Below, piece after piece: positions 16,726-27,100 of a stretch of 64,000 nt of DNA. The DNA is taken from assembly GCF_028473645.1 (NCBI RefSeq), contig NZ_CP097269.1:3304001-3368000 (forward strand). The letters run 5' to 3'. The stretch comes from Acidovorax sp. GBBC 1281 (GTDB lineage: Bacteria; Pseudomonadota; Gammaproteobacteria; Burkholderiales; Burkholderiaceae_C). A program made the translations under genes and the position numbers. The first letter of the stretch is position 1. Every line of letters starts with the position of its first letter. A model generated the notes under the pieces. That model ran no database searches. It was not told the DNA's origin and saw only the letters and a program-made list of their open reading frames with translations.

Positions 16726-18291
16726 ATGTCTGCCAACGCCGCCAACCCCTCCTCACCCGCCACGCCCGCCCCCGCCGTCTCGGCGGAGGTGGATCAATTG
16801 CTGCAACGCCTGGGCGTGCCGCGCACGGCCTACACGGGCGGCAGCTTGCCCGTGCGCTCGCCCATCACGGGCGAGGCGATCGGTGCGGTGCCGCAGCACA
16901 GCGCGGCCGAGGCCACGGCGGCCATCGGGCGGGCGCATGCGGCCTTCCAGGCTTGGCGCAATGTGCCGGCGCCGCGCCGGGGCGAGTTGGTGCGCCTGCT
17001 GGGCGAAGAGCTGCGCGCGGCCAAGGCCGACCTGGGCCTGCTGGTGACCATCGAGGCGGGCAAGGTGCCGTCCGAGGGGCTGGGCGAGGTGCAGGAGATG
17101 ATCGATATCTGCGACTTCGCCGTGGGCCTGTCGCGCCAGCTGTACGGCCTGACGATCGCCACCGAGCGCCCCGGCCACCGCATGATGGAAACGTGGCACC
17201 CGCTGGGCGTGTGCGGCGTGATCTCGGCGTTCAATTTTCCCGTGGCGGTGTGGTCGTGGAATGCGGCGCTGGCGCTGGTGTGCGGCGATCCGGTGGTGTG
17301 GAAGCCGTCGGAAAAAACCCCGCTCACCGCGCTGGCCACGCACGCGATCGCGCAGCGCGCCATCGCCCGCTTCGGCGCCGATGCACCCGCGGGCCTGCTG
17401 GAGCTGATCATCGGCCAGCGCGACCTGGGCGAGGTGCTGGTGGACGACGCGCGCGTGCCGGTGCTGTCGGCCACGGGCTCCACCGCCATGGGCCGGGCGG
17501 TGGGCCCGCGCCTGGCGGCCCGCTTTGCGCGCGGCATCCTGGAGCTGGGCGGCAACAACGCGGCCATCGTGGCGCCCACGGCCGACCTGGGGCTGGCGCT
17601 GCGCGGCATCGCCTTCGCGGCCATGGGAACGGCAGGCCAGCGCTGCACCACGCTGCGCCGGCTGTTCGTGCACGAGAGCATCTACGACCAGCTGGTGCCC
17701 CAGCTCGCCAAGGTGTATGCCAGCGTGCAGGTGGGCGACCCGCGCACGCCCGGCACGCTGGTGGGCCCGCTGATCGACCGGCCGGCCTTCGAGGGCATGC
17801 AGAAGGCGCTGGCGCAAAGCCGCGCGCTGGGCGCCACAGTGCACGGCGGCGACCGGGTGGAGGGCATCGCGGGCAGCGAGGCGTATTACGTGCGCCCGGC
17901 GCTGGTGGAGCTGCCAAAGCACGAAGGCCCGGCGCTGCACGAAACCTTCGCGCCCATCCTGTACGTGGTGCGCTACGGCACGCTGGAGGAGGCCATCGCC
18001 ATGAACAACGCGGTGGGCGCGGGCCTGTCGTCGTCGATCTTCACGCTGAACGCGCGCGAGGCCGAGCAGTTCATGTCGGCCGCGGGGTCGGACTGCGGCA
18101 TTGCCAACGTGAACATCGGCCCGAGCGGCGCCGAGATCGGCGGGGCCTTCGGCGGCGAGAAGGAGACCGGCGGCGGCCGCGAGGCGGGGTCGGACAGTTG
18201 GAAGGCCTACATGCGCCGCGCGACCAACACCATCAACTATTCCACCGCCCTGCCCCTGGCGCAGGGCGTGACCTTCGACATCGCCGATTGA
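16726..18291 (+). CDS. amaB: ALDH7-type aldehyde dehydrogenase (piperideine-6-carboxylate dehydrogenase-like)
   Basis: 521 residues. ALDH catalytic features: VISAFNFPVAVWSWNAALAL and VWKPSEKTPL (cofactor site), GSTAMGRAVGPRLAARF, ELGGNN (catalytic Glu) and GTAGQRCTTLRRLFVH (catalytic Cys). The GTAGQRCTT and EIGGAFGGEKETGGGREAGSDSWKAYMRR blocks are typical of the antiquitin/ALDH7 group, which oxidises alpha-aminoadipate semialdehyde (piperideine-6-carboxylate) in lysine catabolism. With the downstream binding protein, aminotransferase and ThDP enzyme it could instead oxidise an amino-acid-derived aldehyde, so the gene name is tentative. Start ATG 16726 is used; the longer open frame upstream lacks coding character. 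Confidence 0.85.
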   Translation: MSANAANPSSPATPAPAVSAEVDQLLQRLGVPRTAYTGGSLPVRSPITGEAIGAVPQHSAAEATAAIGRAHAAFQAWRNVPAPRRGELVRLLGEELRAAKADLGLLVTIEAGKVPSEGLGEVQEMIDICDFAVGLSRQLYGLTIATERPGHRMMETWHPLGVCGVISAFNFPVAVWSWNAALALVCGDPVVWKPSEKTPLTALATHAIAQRAIARFGADAPAGLLELIIGQRDLGEVLVDDARVPVLSATGSTAMGRAVGPRLAARFARGILELGGNNAAIVAPTADLGLALRGIAFAAMGTAGQRCTTLRRLFVHESIYDQLVPQLAKVYASVQVGDPRTPGTLVGPLIDRPAFEGMQKALAQSRALGATVHGGDRVEGIAGSEAYYVRPALVELPKHEGPALHETFAPILYVVRYGTLEEAIAMNNAVGAGLSSSIFTLNAREAEQFMSAAGSDCGIANVNIGPSGAEIGGAFGGEKETGGGREAGSDSWKAYMRRATNTINYSTALPLAQGVTFDIAD

Positions 18292-18384
18292 GCGATCGGC
18301 CGCGGCGCACCGGATCCCCCGCCGCCGCGGTCCCCTGGCCTGGGCCCCTCGGGCCAGGCCCATCCACACAGGAGACAAGCACCC

Positions 18385-19320
18385 ATGGCATTCCCCCTCA
18401 AGGCCCTGGCTGGCGCGGCCACGGCCGCGGCGGCCTTTTTCTGGTGCGGCGCAGCCGCCGCGCAGGTGTCCGCACCGCCCACCAACCCATCGGCGCAGCA
18501 GCCCACGCTGGAGAAGATCAAGGCCGCCGGCAAGGTGGTGCTGGGGGTGCGCGAGGCCTCGCCGCCCATGGCCTACGCCCTGGGAGCGAACGAGAAGTTC
18601 GTGGGTTACCACGTGGAGCTGTGCGAGCGCGTGATGAAGGAGATCGCGCCGCAGGCCCGGCTCGAATACATGGCGGTGACCGCGCAGAACACGCTGGCGC
18701 TGGTGCAGAACGGCACCATCGACATCGGCTGCGGGCCCACCACCAACAACACGGCGCGCCAGCAGCAGGTGGCCTTTGCCGTGACCACCTACGTGAGCGA
18801 GGTGCGCATGGCGGTGCGCGCGGATTCGGATTTGAACTCGGTCAGCCAACTGGGCGGGCGCACCGTGGCCGCGTCGGCCGGCACCACCGCCGTGCAGATG
18901 CTGCGCAAGCAGGAGCGCGCGCTGGGCGCCCCCATCAAGACGCTGCTGGGCAAGGACCACCAGGAGAGCTTCCTGCTGATGGAGTCGGGCCGCGCCGATG
19001 CCTTCGTGCTGGACGACAACCTGCTGGCGGGCGCCATTGCCACTTCCAAGGACCCGGCGGCCTACCGCATCGCGGGTGAGCCGATGGGATCGGAGCCGAT
19101 CGCGCTGCTGTTCCGCAAGGACGACCCCACGTTCAAGGCCGGAGTGGACGGCGTGCTGGTGCGGCTGATGCAGACGGGCGAGCTGGAAAAGATCTACGCC
19201 AAGTGGTTCACCAGCCTCATCCCGCCGCGCAACCTGAGCCTGAACCTGCCCATGAGCGGCACGCTGCGGCAACTGATCGCGGCGCCCAACGACAAGCCGC
19301 TGGAGGCCTACCTCAAATGA
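18385..19320 (+). CDS. Amino-acid ABC transporter periplasmic binding protein
   Basis: 311 residues with a signal peptide (MAFPLKALAGAATAAAAFFW, cleavage near AAAQVS). The mature part has the GltI-like family-3 solute-binding fold: LEKIKAAGKVVLGVREASPPMAY, VGYHVELCERVMKEIA, TAQNTLALVQNGTIDIGCGPTTNN and LLMESGRADAFVLDDNLLAG. It should bind a polar amino acid in the periplasm. AGGAGA about 10 bases before ATG supports the start. Permease and ATPase genes are not adjacent, so it must use components encoded elsewhere. Its stop overlaps the next start (ATGA), indicating translational coupling with the aminotransferase. Confidence 0.92.
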   Translation: MAFPLKALAGAATAAAAFFWCGAAAAQVSAPPTNPSAQQPTLEKIKAAGKVVLGVREASPPMAYALGANEKFVGYHVELCERVMKEIAPQARLEYMAVTAQNTLALVQNGTIDIGCGPTTNNTARQQQVAFAVTTYVSEVRMAVRADSDLNSVSQLGGRTVAASAGTTAVQMLRKQERALGAPIKTLLGKDHQESFLLMESGRADAFVLDDNLLAGAIATSKDPAAYRIAGEPMGSEPIALLFRKDDPTFKAGVDGVLVRLMQTGELEKIYAKWFTSLIPPRNLSLNLPMSGTLRQLIAAPNDKPLEAYLK

Positions 19321-20570
19321 CCGCCACCCTGCCCACCGCCCTTGCCAATGGCGCAGCCCCGCCCGGCGCGTTCACGCCCGCGCGGCGCATCGCGGCGCTG
19401 GGCGTGTCGCCCATCCTGCGCATCACGGACCATGCCAACGCGCTCAAGCGCTCGGGCCGGCCGGTGATCGTGCTGGGTGCGGGCGAGCCCGACTTCGACA
19501 CGCCCGACCACATCCTGGAGGCGGCGCGCCGGGCGCTGGCGCGCGGAGAGACCCGCTACACGGTGCTGGACGGCAGCCCGGCGATGAAGGAGGCGGTGCG
19601 CGAGAAGTTCCGGCGCGACAACGGCCTGGACTTCGCCCTGGACGAGATCACCGTGGGCACGGGCGCCAAGCAGGTGCTCTACAACGCGTTCATGGCCACG
19701 CTGGACCCGGGCGACGAGGTGATCCTGCCCGCGCCCTACTGGTCGTCGTATGCGGACGTGGTGACGATCGCGGGCGGCGTGCCGGTCACCGTGCCGTGCA
19801 CCGAGGCGGACGGCTTCCGGCTGGTGCCGGCCGCGCTGGAGGCCGCCATCACGCCGCGCACGCGCTGGCTGCTGCTCAACTCGCCCTCCAATCCCACCGG
19901 GGCCGCCTACAGCGCCGCACAATTGCGCCCGCTGCTGGACGTGCTGCTGCGCCACCCGCAGGTGTGGCTGCTGTCGGACGACATCTACGAGCACATCCTG
20001 TACGACGGCGCGGCCTTCGCCACGCCGGCCGCGCTGGAGCCGCGCCTGAAAAACCGCTGCCTCACGGTGAACGGCGTGTCCAAGGCCTATGCGATGACGG
20101 GTTGGCGCATCGGCTTTGCCGGCGGCCCGCGCGAGTTGATCGCCGCCATGGCGGTGGTGCAGAGCCAGTGCACCTCGTGCCCCTCCTCCATCAGCCAGGC
20201 GGCGGCCATCGAGGCGCTGACCGGGCCGCAGGCCATCGTGGCCGAGCGCTGCGCGGACTTCCAGGCCCGCCGCGATTTCGTGGTGCAGGCGCTCAACCAA
20301 GCGCCCGGCCTGCGCTGCCGCACGCCCGAGGGCGCGTTCTACACCTATGCCAGTTGCGCCGGCACGCTGGGCCGCACCACGCCGGGCGGCGCGCTGCTCA
20401 AGACCGACGTGGATTTTTGCCAGTACCTGCTGGCCGAGTACGAGGTGGCCGTGGTGCCGGGCACGTATTTCGGGCTGGCGCCGTACTTTCGCATCTCATA
20501 CGCTACCTCGATGGCCCAGCTGCAGATGGCCTGCCAGCGCATCCAGGACGCCTGCGCGGCGCTGCGGTGA
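19317..20570 (+). CDS. PLP-dependent aminotransferase (AspC/AspB-type, class I)
   Basis: 417 residues. Class-I aminotransferase: VIVLGAGEPDFDTPDHI at the N-terminus, LNSPSNPTGAAYS, WLLSDDIYEHILYDG, and the Schiff-base lysine in NGVSKAYAMTGWRIGF. A C-terminal Arg in YFRISYATS binds the substrate carboxylate. Overlaps the binding-protein gene by four bases. In this operon it probably converts the imported amino acid to its 2-oxo acid, feeding the ThDP-dependent enzyme that follows. Substrate not deducible. Confidence 0.9.
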   Translation: MTATLPTALANGAAPPGAFTPARRIAALGVSPILRITDHANALKRSGRPVIVLGAGEPDFDTPDHILEAARRALARGETRYTVLDGSPAMKEAVREKFRRDNGLDFALDEITVGTGAKQVLYNAFMATLDPGDEVILPAPYWSSYADVVTIAGGVPVTVPCTEADGFRLVPAALEAAITPRTRWLLLNSPSNPTGAAYSAAQLRPLLDVLLRHPQVWLLSDDIYEHILYDGAAFATPAALEPRLKNRCLTVNGVSKAYAMTGWRIGFAGGPRELIAAMAVVQSQCTSCPSSISQAAAIEALTGPQAIVAERCADFQARRDFVVQALNQAPGLRCRTPEGAFYTYASCAGTLGRTTPGGALLKTDVDFCQYLLAEYEVAVVPGTYFGLAPYFRISYATSMAQLQMACQRIQDACAALR

Positions 20571-20619
20571 GCCGGCCCGCCGTGTTTCCATTCCTTCAAC
20601 GCCCTTGATCGACGCCTTC

Positions 20620-22308
20620 ATGACTTCCACCGTTTCCCCCCGCACCGGCGGCCAGGTCCTCGTGGACCAGCTCATCCTGCACAGCGTGCAACAGCTTTTC
20701 TGCGTGCCCGGCGAAAGCTACCTGGCCGTTCTGGATGCCCTGCACGACGCGCAGATCGCCGTCACCCTGTGCCGCCAGGAGGGCGGCGCGGCCATGATGG
20801 CCGAGGCGCAGGGCAAGCTCACCGGGCAGCCCGGCATCTGCTTCGTGACGCGCGGCCCGGGGGTGACCAATGCCTCGGCCGGCATCCACATCGCGCACCA
20901 GGATTCGACGCCGCTCATCGTGTTCGTGGGCCAGGTGGCACGCGGCGCGCTGGGGCGCGAGGCGTTCCAGGAGCTGGACTACGGCGCCGTGTTCGGCACC
21001 ATGGCCAAGTGGGTGGTGCAGATCGACGACGCGCGCCGCGTGCCCGAACTGGTGTCGCGCGCCTTCCACGTCGCCACGTCGGGCCGCCCGGGCCCGGTGG
21101 TGGTGGCGCTGCCCGAGGACATGCTGACCGATGCCGTGCAGGTGGCCGACGCCCTGCCCTACACGGTGCCGGAAACCCACCCCGGCGCCGCCGCGCTGCA
21201 GGAACTGTCCGAGCGCCTGGCCGCCGCCGAGCGCCCCGTCGCCATCCTGGGCGGCAGCCGCTGGTCAGAGCGGGCGGTGCAGGACTTCGTCGCGTTCGCG
21301 CAGGCCTGGTCGCTGCCGGTGTACTGCTCGTTTCGCCGGCAGATGCTGTTCCCGGCCGACCATGCCAGCTACGGTGGCGACCTGGGCCTGGGGGTGAACC
21401 CCAAGCTGCTGGCGCGCATTCGCGCAAGCGACCTGGTGCTGGTGGTGGGTGGGCGCCTGTCGGAGATTCCGTCGCAGGGTTACGAGCTGTTCGACATTCC
21501 CGTGCCGGCGCAGCCCCTGGTGCATGTGCATGCCGATGCCAACGAACTGGGCCGCCTGTACCGGGCAACGCAGTCCATCCACGCCACGCCGCAGGCCTTT
21601 GCAAACGCACTTGCCGCGCTGCAGCCGCCCGCCGCGGTGCGCTGGGCGGCGCACACGCAGGCCGCCCGCGCCGAGTACCTGGCCTGGAGCGATCCGGACC
21701 CGATCCGCATCCCGGGCCCGCTGCAGATGGGCGAGGTCATGCGCCACCTGCGCGAGGTGCTGCCGGCCGATGCGATCTTCTGCAACGGCGCGGGCAACTT
21801 CGCCACCTGGGTGCACCGCTTCTGGCCGTTCACCGCCTATGCCAGCCAGTTGGCGCCCACCAGCGGATCGATGGGCTACGGCCTGCCGGCCGGCGTGGGG
21901 GCCAAGCGGCTGTGGCCGCAGCGCGAGGTGGTGGTGTTCGCGGGAGACGGCGACTTTCTGATGCACGGGCAGGAGTTCGCCACCGCCGTGCAGTACGGCC
22001 TGCCCATCATCGTGGTGCTGCTGGACAACGCCATGTACGGCACCATCCGCATGCACCAGGAGCGCGAATACCCCGGCCGCGTGAGCGCCACCCAGTTGAA
22101 GAACCCCGATTTCAAGGCGTATGCCGCGGCCTTCGGCGGGCATGGCGAGCGGGTGGAGACGACGGCGGAGTTTGCCCCGGCGCTGGCACGCGCCCGAGCC
22201 AGCGGCCTGCCCTGCGTGCTGCACTGCCTGCTGGACCCGGAGGCCATCACGCCCACGGGCACGCTGCAGGGCATCCGCAGTGCGGCCCAGGCCCGCAAGC
22301 CGGGCTAA
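20620..22308 (+). CDS. Thiamine-diphosphate-dependent enzyme (acetolactate synthase-like/2-oxo acid decarboxylase)
   Basis: 562 residues in the three-domain ThDP fold. The activating glutamate is in VTLCRQEGGAAMMAEA, the central domain spans ERPVAILGGSRWSERAVQDF, and the ThDP/Mg motif GDGDFLMHGQEF...LLDN is complete (GDG-x(about 26)-N). The family includes acetolactate synthase-type enzymes, benzoylformate decarboxylase and oxalyl-CoA decarboxylase. No ALS regulatory subunit is present. Placed after an aminotransferase and beside an aldehyde dehydrogenase, a 2-oxo acid decarboxylase role making an aldehyde for the dehydrogenase is the simplest inference. Confidence 0.88.
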   Translation: MTSTVSPRTGGQVLVDQLILHSVQQLFCVPGESYLAVLDALHDAQIAVTLCRQEGGAAMMAEAQGKLTGQPGICFVTRGPGVTNASAGIHIAHQDSTPLIVFVGQVARGALGREAFQELDYGAVFGTMAKWVVQIDDARRVPELVSRAFHVATSGRPGPVVVALPEDMLTDAVQVADALPYTVPETHPGAAALQELSERLAAAERPVAILGGSRWSERAVQDFVAFAQAWSLPVYCSFRRQMLFPADHASYGGDLGLGVNPKLLARIRASDLVLVVGGRLSEIPSQGYELFDIPVPAQPLVHVHADANELGRLYRATQSIHATPQAFANALAALQPPAAVRWAAHTQAARAEYLAWSDPDPIRIPGPLQMGEVMRHLREVLPADAIFCNGAGNFATWVHRFWPFTAYASQLAPTSGSMGYGLPAGVGAKRLWPQREVVVFAGDGDFLMHGQEFATAVQYGLPIIVVLLDNAMYGTIRMHQEREYPGRVSATQLKNPDFKAYAAAFGGHGERVETTAEFAPALARARASGLPCVLHCLLDPEAITPTGTLQGIRSAAQARKPG

Positions 22309-22356
22309 GCGCGCAGCGCGGGCGGCCGTCCCGGGGATGCCCGGGCCGCGCGGGTG

Positions 22357-23886
22357 TCAGCCGTGGACGGGCACCGCCATGTACTGCTCGCGCCAGGCTT
22401 CGAACGGCAGGGTGTCCGCCGCTTCGATGGCCTTTTGCTCGGCCACCGATTGCGCGGCGGCGGCCTCGAACCGGGCCTGCTGCGCCTCGGTCCAGGGCAT
22501 GGCCAGCAGCGTGTCGCGCGCCCATTGCGATCGCTCCAGCGCGAAGGCGCTGAAACTCTTGCCGTGCGCCTCGGCCATGCGGTCGAGCACGCGGGCCGAC
22601 GGCGTGGCCTGCGGCTGCTGCATGAGGCGCCGGGCATCGGCTAGCGCTCTGCCGTAGTCGTCGGTGCCGTGCGCAGCGTCCAGCGCCGCGGCCAGCGGCT
22701 CGCATTCGGCCAGCACCTGCGCGCCCCATTCGGCCAGCGGGATCTCGCGCCCGGCGCGCTGCAGCAGCAGGCCCGGCTCGCGGCCGCGTTCGGCGGTCAG
22801 GTGCTGGTTGCGCTGCAGCTCGGCGATCTCCTGCGGCGTGTCGGGCGGACTGTCGGACAGCAGGCAGTGCAGCAGGAACACGTCCAGCAGGCGCATGGTC
22901 TGCGTCTCGATACCCAGCGGCGCGAACGGGTCCAGGTCCATCAGCCGCACCTCGACGTATTCCACTCCCCGGTCGCGCAGCGCGTTCAGGGGCCGCTCGC
23001 CCGAGCGCACGGTGCGCTTGGGGCGGATGGTGCCGTAGAACTCGTTCTCGATCTGCAGTAGGCTGGTGCCCAGCTGGTTGTATTCGCCCCCGGGGTTGCG
23101 CACGCCCAGCGCCTCGTAGGCGGGGTATGGCCGGCTCAGGGCTTCGCGCAGCGAGGCGGCGTAGCCGTCCAGGCCGTTGTAGCTCACCGCCAGCGTGGCC
23201 TGCGCATCGCTCTGGTAGCCCAGGCGGCCCATGCGCAGCGAGGTGGCGTGCGGCAGGTAGAGCGCCTCGCCGCCCAGGCGCTGCAGGCCGTGCTCGCGCC
23301 CCTGCACGAAGCACGGGCACAGCGCGGGCGAGGCGCCGAACAGGTACAGCAGCACGAAAGCATGGCGGCGGAAGTTGCGAATCAGCGCGAAGTATTCGTC
23401 GCTGGTCACATCGGGCAGCGACCAGTTGTAGTGAATGCCCGAGATGGTCTGCATGCGCCGGCCGTAGCGGTGGCCCAGCCCCATGCGGTACACGCTCTTG
23501 GCGCGCCCCACGTTGGACGAGCCGTAGCGCGCCAGGGGAATGGTCTCGTCGGTGGGCAGGCCGCAGGGCATGCTGGACAGCCACAGCATCTCGCCGCCCG
23601 AAGCCTGCAGGCTTCGGTAGACGAACTGGTGGATCTCGGTGAGTTCGTCCAGGCACTCCTGCACACCCAGGCGCGCGCCTGTGATCAGCTCGATCTGCGA
23701 CTCGCTGTAGTCGGTGGTGATGTGGGGATGGGTCAGCGCCGAGCCGAGCGCCGCCGGGTGCGGCGTGAGCGCCAGCCCTCCCGTGGGCAGCACCCGCAGT
23801 CCCTCTTTTTCGATGCCACGGCGCATGCCAGCCAGTCGGCTGGCGGGCTGCGCGTGGATTTTCCGCTGCAGATGGCTCATCATCAT
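22357..23886 (-). CDS. gshA: Glutamate-cysteine ligase (E. coli-type GshA)
   Basis: 509 residues, about the size of E. coli GshA, catalysing ATP-dependent gamma-glutamylcysteine formation, the first step of glutathione synthesis. Characteristic segments: RRGIEKEGLRVLPTGGLALTPHPAALGSAL, DYSESQIELIT, GIHYNWSLPD, YNQLGTSLLQIENEFYGTIRPKRT and GVEYVEVRLMDLDPFAPLGI. It begins with three Met codons (MMMSHLQ), so the exact start is uncertain by two residues. It is divergent from the large candidate effector over 267 bp, and the effector's PIP box lies about 93 bp from its start. Confidence 0.93.
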   Translation of the reverse strand: MMMSHLQRKIHAQPASRLAGMRRGIEKEGLRVLPTGGLALTPHPAALGSALTHPHITTDYSESQIELITGARLGVQECLDELTEIHQFVYRSLQASGGEMLWLSSMPCGLPTDETIPLARYGSSNVGRAKSVYRMGLGHRYGRRMQTISGIHYNWSLPDVTSDEYFALIRNFRRHAFVLLYLFGASPALCPCFVQGREHGLQRLGGEALYLPHATSLRMGRLGYQSDAQATLAVSYNGLDGYAASLREALSRPYPAYEALGVRNPGGEYNQLGTSLLQIENEFYGTIRPKRTVRSGERPLNALRDRGVEYVEVRLMDLDPFAPLGIETQTMRLLDVFLLHCLLSDSPPDTPQEIAELQRNQHLTAERGREPGLLLQRAGREIPLAEWGAQVLAECEPLAAALDAAHGTDDYGRALADARRLMQQPQATPSARVLDRMAEAHGKSFSAFALERSQWARDTLLAMPWTEAQQARFEAAAAQSVAEQKAIEAADTLPFEAWREQYMAVPVHG

Positions 23887-23978
23887 TTGGTCGTTTCTTT
23901 ATAACCTGATCGTCGGTTCGGCCCGGAACTTAGCACGGCCGGCACACTCTCGCTGGCGCGCCAGATCAAGACCTTGGC

Positions 23979-24040
23979 TTCGCCCGGCCGCACCGCCCTT
24001 CGCAGGCAGGCCCGCGGCCCCGGGTGCCGCATTGCACCAT
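23979..24040 (+). promoter_or_regulatory. HrpX-type PIP box with spaced -10 element
   Basis: TTCGC (23979-23983), 15 bases, TTCGC (23999-24003), then 31 bases to CACCAT (24035-24040), which fits the YANNNT -10-like element. This meets the full consensus TTCGB-N15-TTCGB-N30-32-YANNNT known for HrpX/HrpB-regulated type III secretion genes of Xanthomonas, Ralstonia and Acidovorax. It reads toward the 1410-residue gene starting at 24154. Confidence 0.8.
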
Positions 24041-24153
24041 CGCGCGTGTCGTGGCCAGCCAACGCAGGGCGTGCAATGCGCCCGGTCCAGCCACTGTTCC
24101 CGGGCAACCCTCGCCCGCGGAACGCACACGACGCCCATGAACGACTGGACACC

Positions 24154-27100
24154 ATGCCCAAATTCTCAGTGCGTCCCACCACCTCGTCCGCAGGCGTGCC
24201 CGGCAACTCGACATCGAGTGCCCACGCCGGTGCGCCGGCCAGCCACAAGCAGTCCCACCACAAGCTGCACCAGCTCGACCCGCGGGCCGCGCAGAACGAA
24301 CTGCTGTCGCCCCTGTACGACGCGGGCCGGGCGGCGCGCAAGTACCTCGCGCAGCCGCTGCCCGCCGCCGATGCCGCGGCCATGCCCCCGCGCAAGCCCC
24401 GATCGGTGCTGGGCCAGTTGGCGAACAAGGTGGGCAGTTGCTTCGGCATGGCGCGGGGCAACCCGAAGCCCGTCGAGGACATGCTCCGCTACCAGAACAC
24501 CCCGCAGGACCCCTCGCGCATCCCGCCGCACAGCCGCGGCCAGTGGGAGAGCGTGGCGCCGGTGCTGGCCGGCCAGATGAAGGCCGGCGAAACCGTGCGG
24601 CTGGCCCAGATCGCCGTGGACAAGGCCATCGCGATGGAACGGCTGGTGCAGCACCACGAAGCGCACCAGGCCACCGAGGCCGGCTTGCGCGGCCAGCGGG
24701 CCGCGCACATGGCAGACCAGGCGCACCAGCTCACCAGCGAAAAGAAATCCCTGGCCATCTGGCAGGCCGCGCTGCATGCGCAGCAAGCCGCAGCGCAAAA
24801 GGAACTGCAGGCCACGCAGCAGCGGCTGGACCAGGCGCTCGAGCGCTTGCGCGCAGACAGCGAAGAAGCGGGCGGCAGCCGCAGTGGCGAGCTGGACGGG
24901 CTGGCCGAGCACATCGAGGCACTGCAGGCACTGAAAAGCCGGCAAGCCGACAAGCACGCCGAATTGGTGCTGCGCAGCCAGGACAAGGAGGCCGCGCTGG
25001 AACACACCCAGCGACTGGCCCAGACCGCCGCGCGAGAAATGTTCGAGTTCGAAGCCGGCGCCGCCGACCTGAAGTCGCTGCAGCCGGCCCTGGCCCAGCG
25101 CCGCAAGGAGGCCGAGGTGCAGCTGGAGCACGCCCAGCGCCGCCACCGGATCGCGGCCGAAGCCCTGCAAAAGACCTATGGCGAGGTCATCGACCTGCAG
25201 CTGCGGCGCCTGCCCGGCTTCGAGGTGTACCGAAGCTTGCCCGAGATCGAGGCCCTGCGCGAGGCGCTCCGCGACTGGGTGAAGACCATCGACCCCACCC
25301 GCCACGGCGCCGAAGCCATCGAGCCCGCGGCCGCACTGGCGATGGCGATCAAGGCCCTGGCCGACACCAGCGAGGGCAATGCCGAGGTGGCGCTGAAAAC
25401 GCTGCAGGCCCTGCGCACCCACACCTGGGGCACGCTGCTGCCCGACCCGGCCGCAGGCCCGCACGCAGCGCCCACGCTGGACGATGCCACCCAGCGCACG
25501 GTGGACCTTCTGGCCCGCATTCCGCGCGGCACCCAGGCGCTGGGCCACCTGCTGGCACCGGCGGCCGAAGGCACGCCCGACCACACCCGCCGCCACACGG
25601 CGCGCCTGGCCCTGCAGACCGAGGCCGCGATGCGGACCGCGCCCACACCGCAGCTGCGCGAATGGCTGGCCGCCGCCTCCCATGCCGCCCGCACGGCCCT
25701 GCACGCCGCCGACCCGGCCCAAGCCCTGGCCGCCTGCACGGACGACGAGCGCGCGGCCTACCACGCCATCCGCAACGGCTACCGCAGCAACGCCGAGGGC
25801 TCCCCCTACGACCGCGCCAACCAGCACCTGCAGAAAATCGCGGACTGGCTGCACGACATCGACCACACCGAGGCCGGTGCGGCCAGCCCCGCCGCCCCCA
25901 AGAGCCGGCGGGGCCAGAAGATCAACCCGCTGCGCTCGCTGCCGCAGGCCCTGCAGGTGGGATCGGCCACCGCCTTGCCCACCCCGAACCGCCGGGCGGA
26001 AGACGAACTGGAGAAAGCGGCGGACCACCTCACCCAGTACCTCAGGGCCGCGCGCGCGCAACGGCCGGCGACCGAGGTGCCCTCCGAATCCGAACTGGCC
26101 TGGCAGGCCATCGCCGAAAAGATACGCTGGGCGCCCGAGGGCACCGAGCGCGCCTCCATGGTGCTGGACACCGCCCTGCTCGACGGCATCCGCGCGCAAT
26201 GCGATGCCGCACGGCGCGATGCGGCGCGAAAAACCGCCCGCCGTGGCGGCGAGATCACCACCGCCACCGAATCCCCTGCAATGCGCTCCGCATGGGAGCA
26301 ACTGCGCGCCCAGCCGCACACCGGCGTGCAAGCCCTCGCCCTGCTGCAGCACGCATTGCTGAGCGAGCCGCTGCAAGAGGCGAAAAACGGGTCCGCCCCG
26401 CCACCGGTCAGCGCCGATGGGGAACACGTGCAGGCCCAGGGCAATGCCTTCCACGTGGCGCTGTACAAAGCCCTCAACCTGCTGCACGACGGGGACCCGG
26501 CCAACGCCACCAACAGCCGGGCGCTGTTCAACCTGCTGCGCGATGTGGCCCAACACCTCGAATGGCGCGACCGGATGAAGCTGTTGGGCCAGAAGACCTA
26601 CGGTGTCAATCTGGGTCCGCTGTCGGCGGCCGCTGCGATCACGAGCGCCGTGGGCCTTGGGGTCAAGCTCATCGGCGGGGTGCAGCACAACGAGGACCGC
26701 ATCCTGGAGCTGTACCGCGGCCGCACCGGCATGTACCTGCAGATCACGTCCCAGTCCACCAACCAGGTACAGGCCGGTGCCGGGGTGACCACCGGCTACT
26801 CGGTCGCGATGGACACCGATCAGGCCAGCTTCGGCGTGACCGGCGGGGCCGACTGGCGCTGGCGCGGCGAGCGGGGTGTGGAGAACGGCGTGCAGATGCG
26901 CATGCCCCGGCTCACCAAGAACCGCGAGCCCCAGCTGGACGCGCAGTTCATCGACGCGCTGGAGCATCTGTTCGACATGGCGGCCCCCACCGGGGACGGC
27001 CAGCCGGCCCGCCGGGACTGGATGCGGGAGCTGCTGGCCCACCATCCCGAACTGAGCATAGGGATCATCGACGACGCGCAGCGCAGCAGCATGGGCACCG

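Noticed and set aside
24074..24153. Upstream in-frame ATG as start of the effector
   Set aside because: Possible by frame and within the transcript, but ATG 24154 gives the more typical secretion signal; kept only as an alternative.
24166..27045. Very long open frame antisense to the candidate effector
   Set aside because: High GC3 produces long stop-free antisense frames throughout; the translated product is low complexity and mirrors the plus-strand gene's codon positions.
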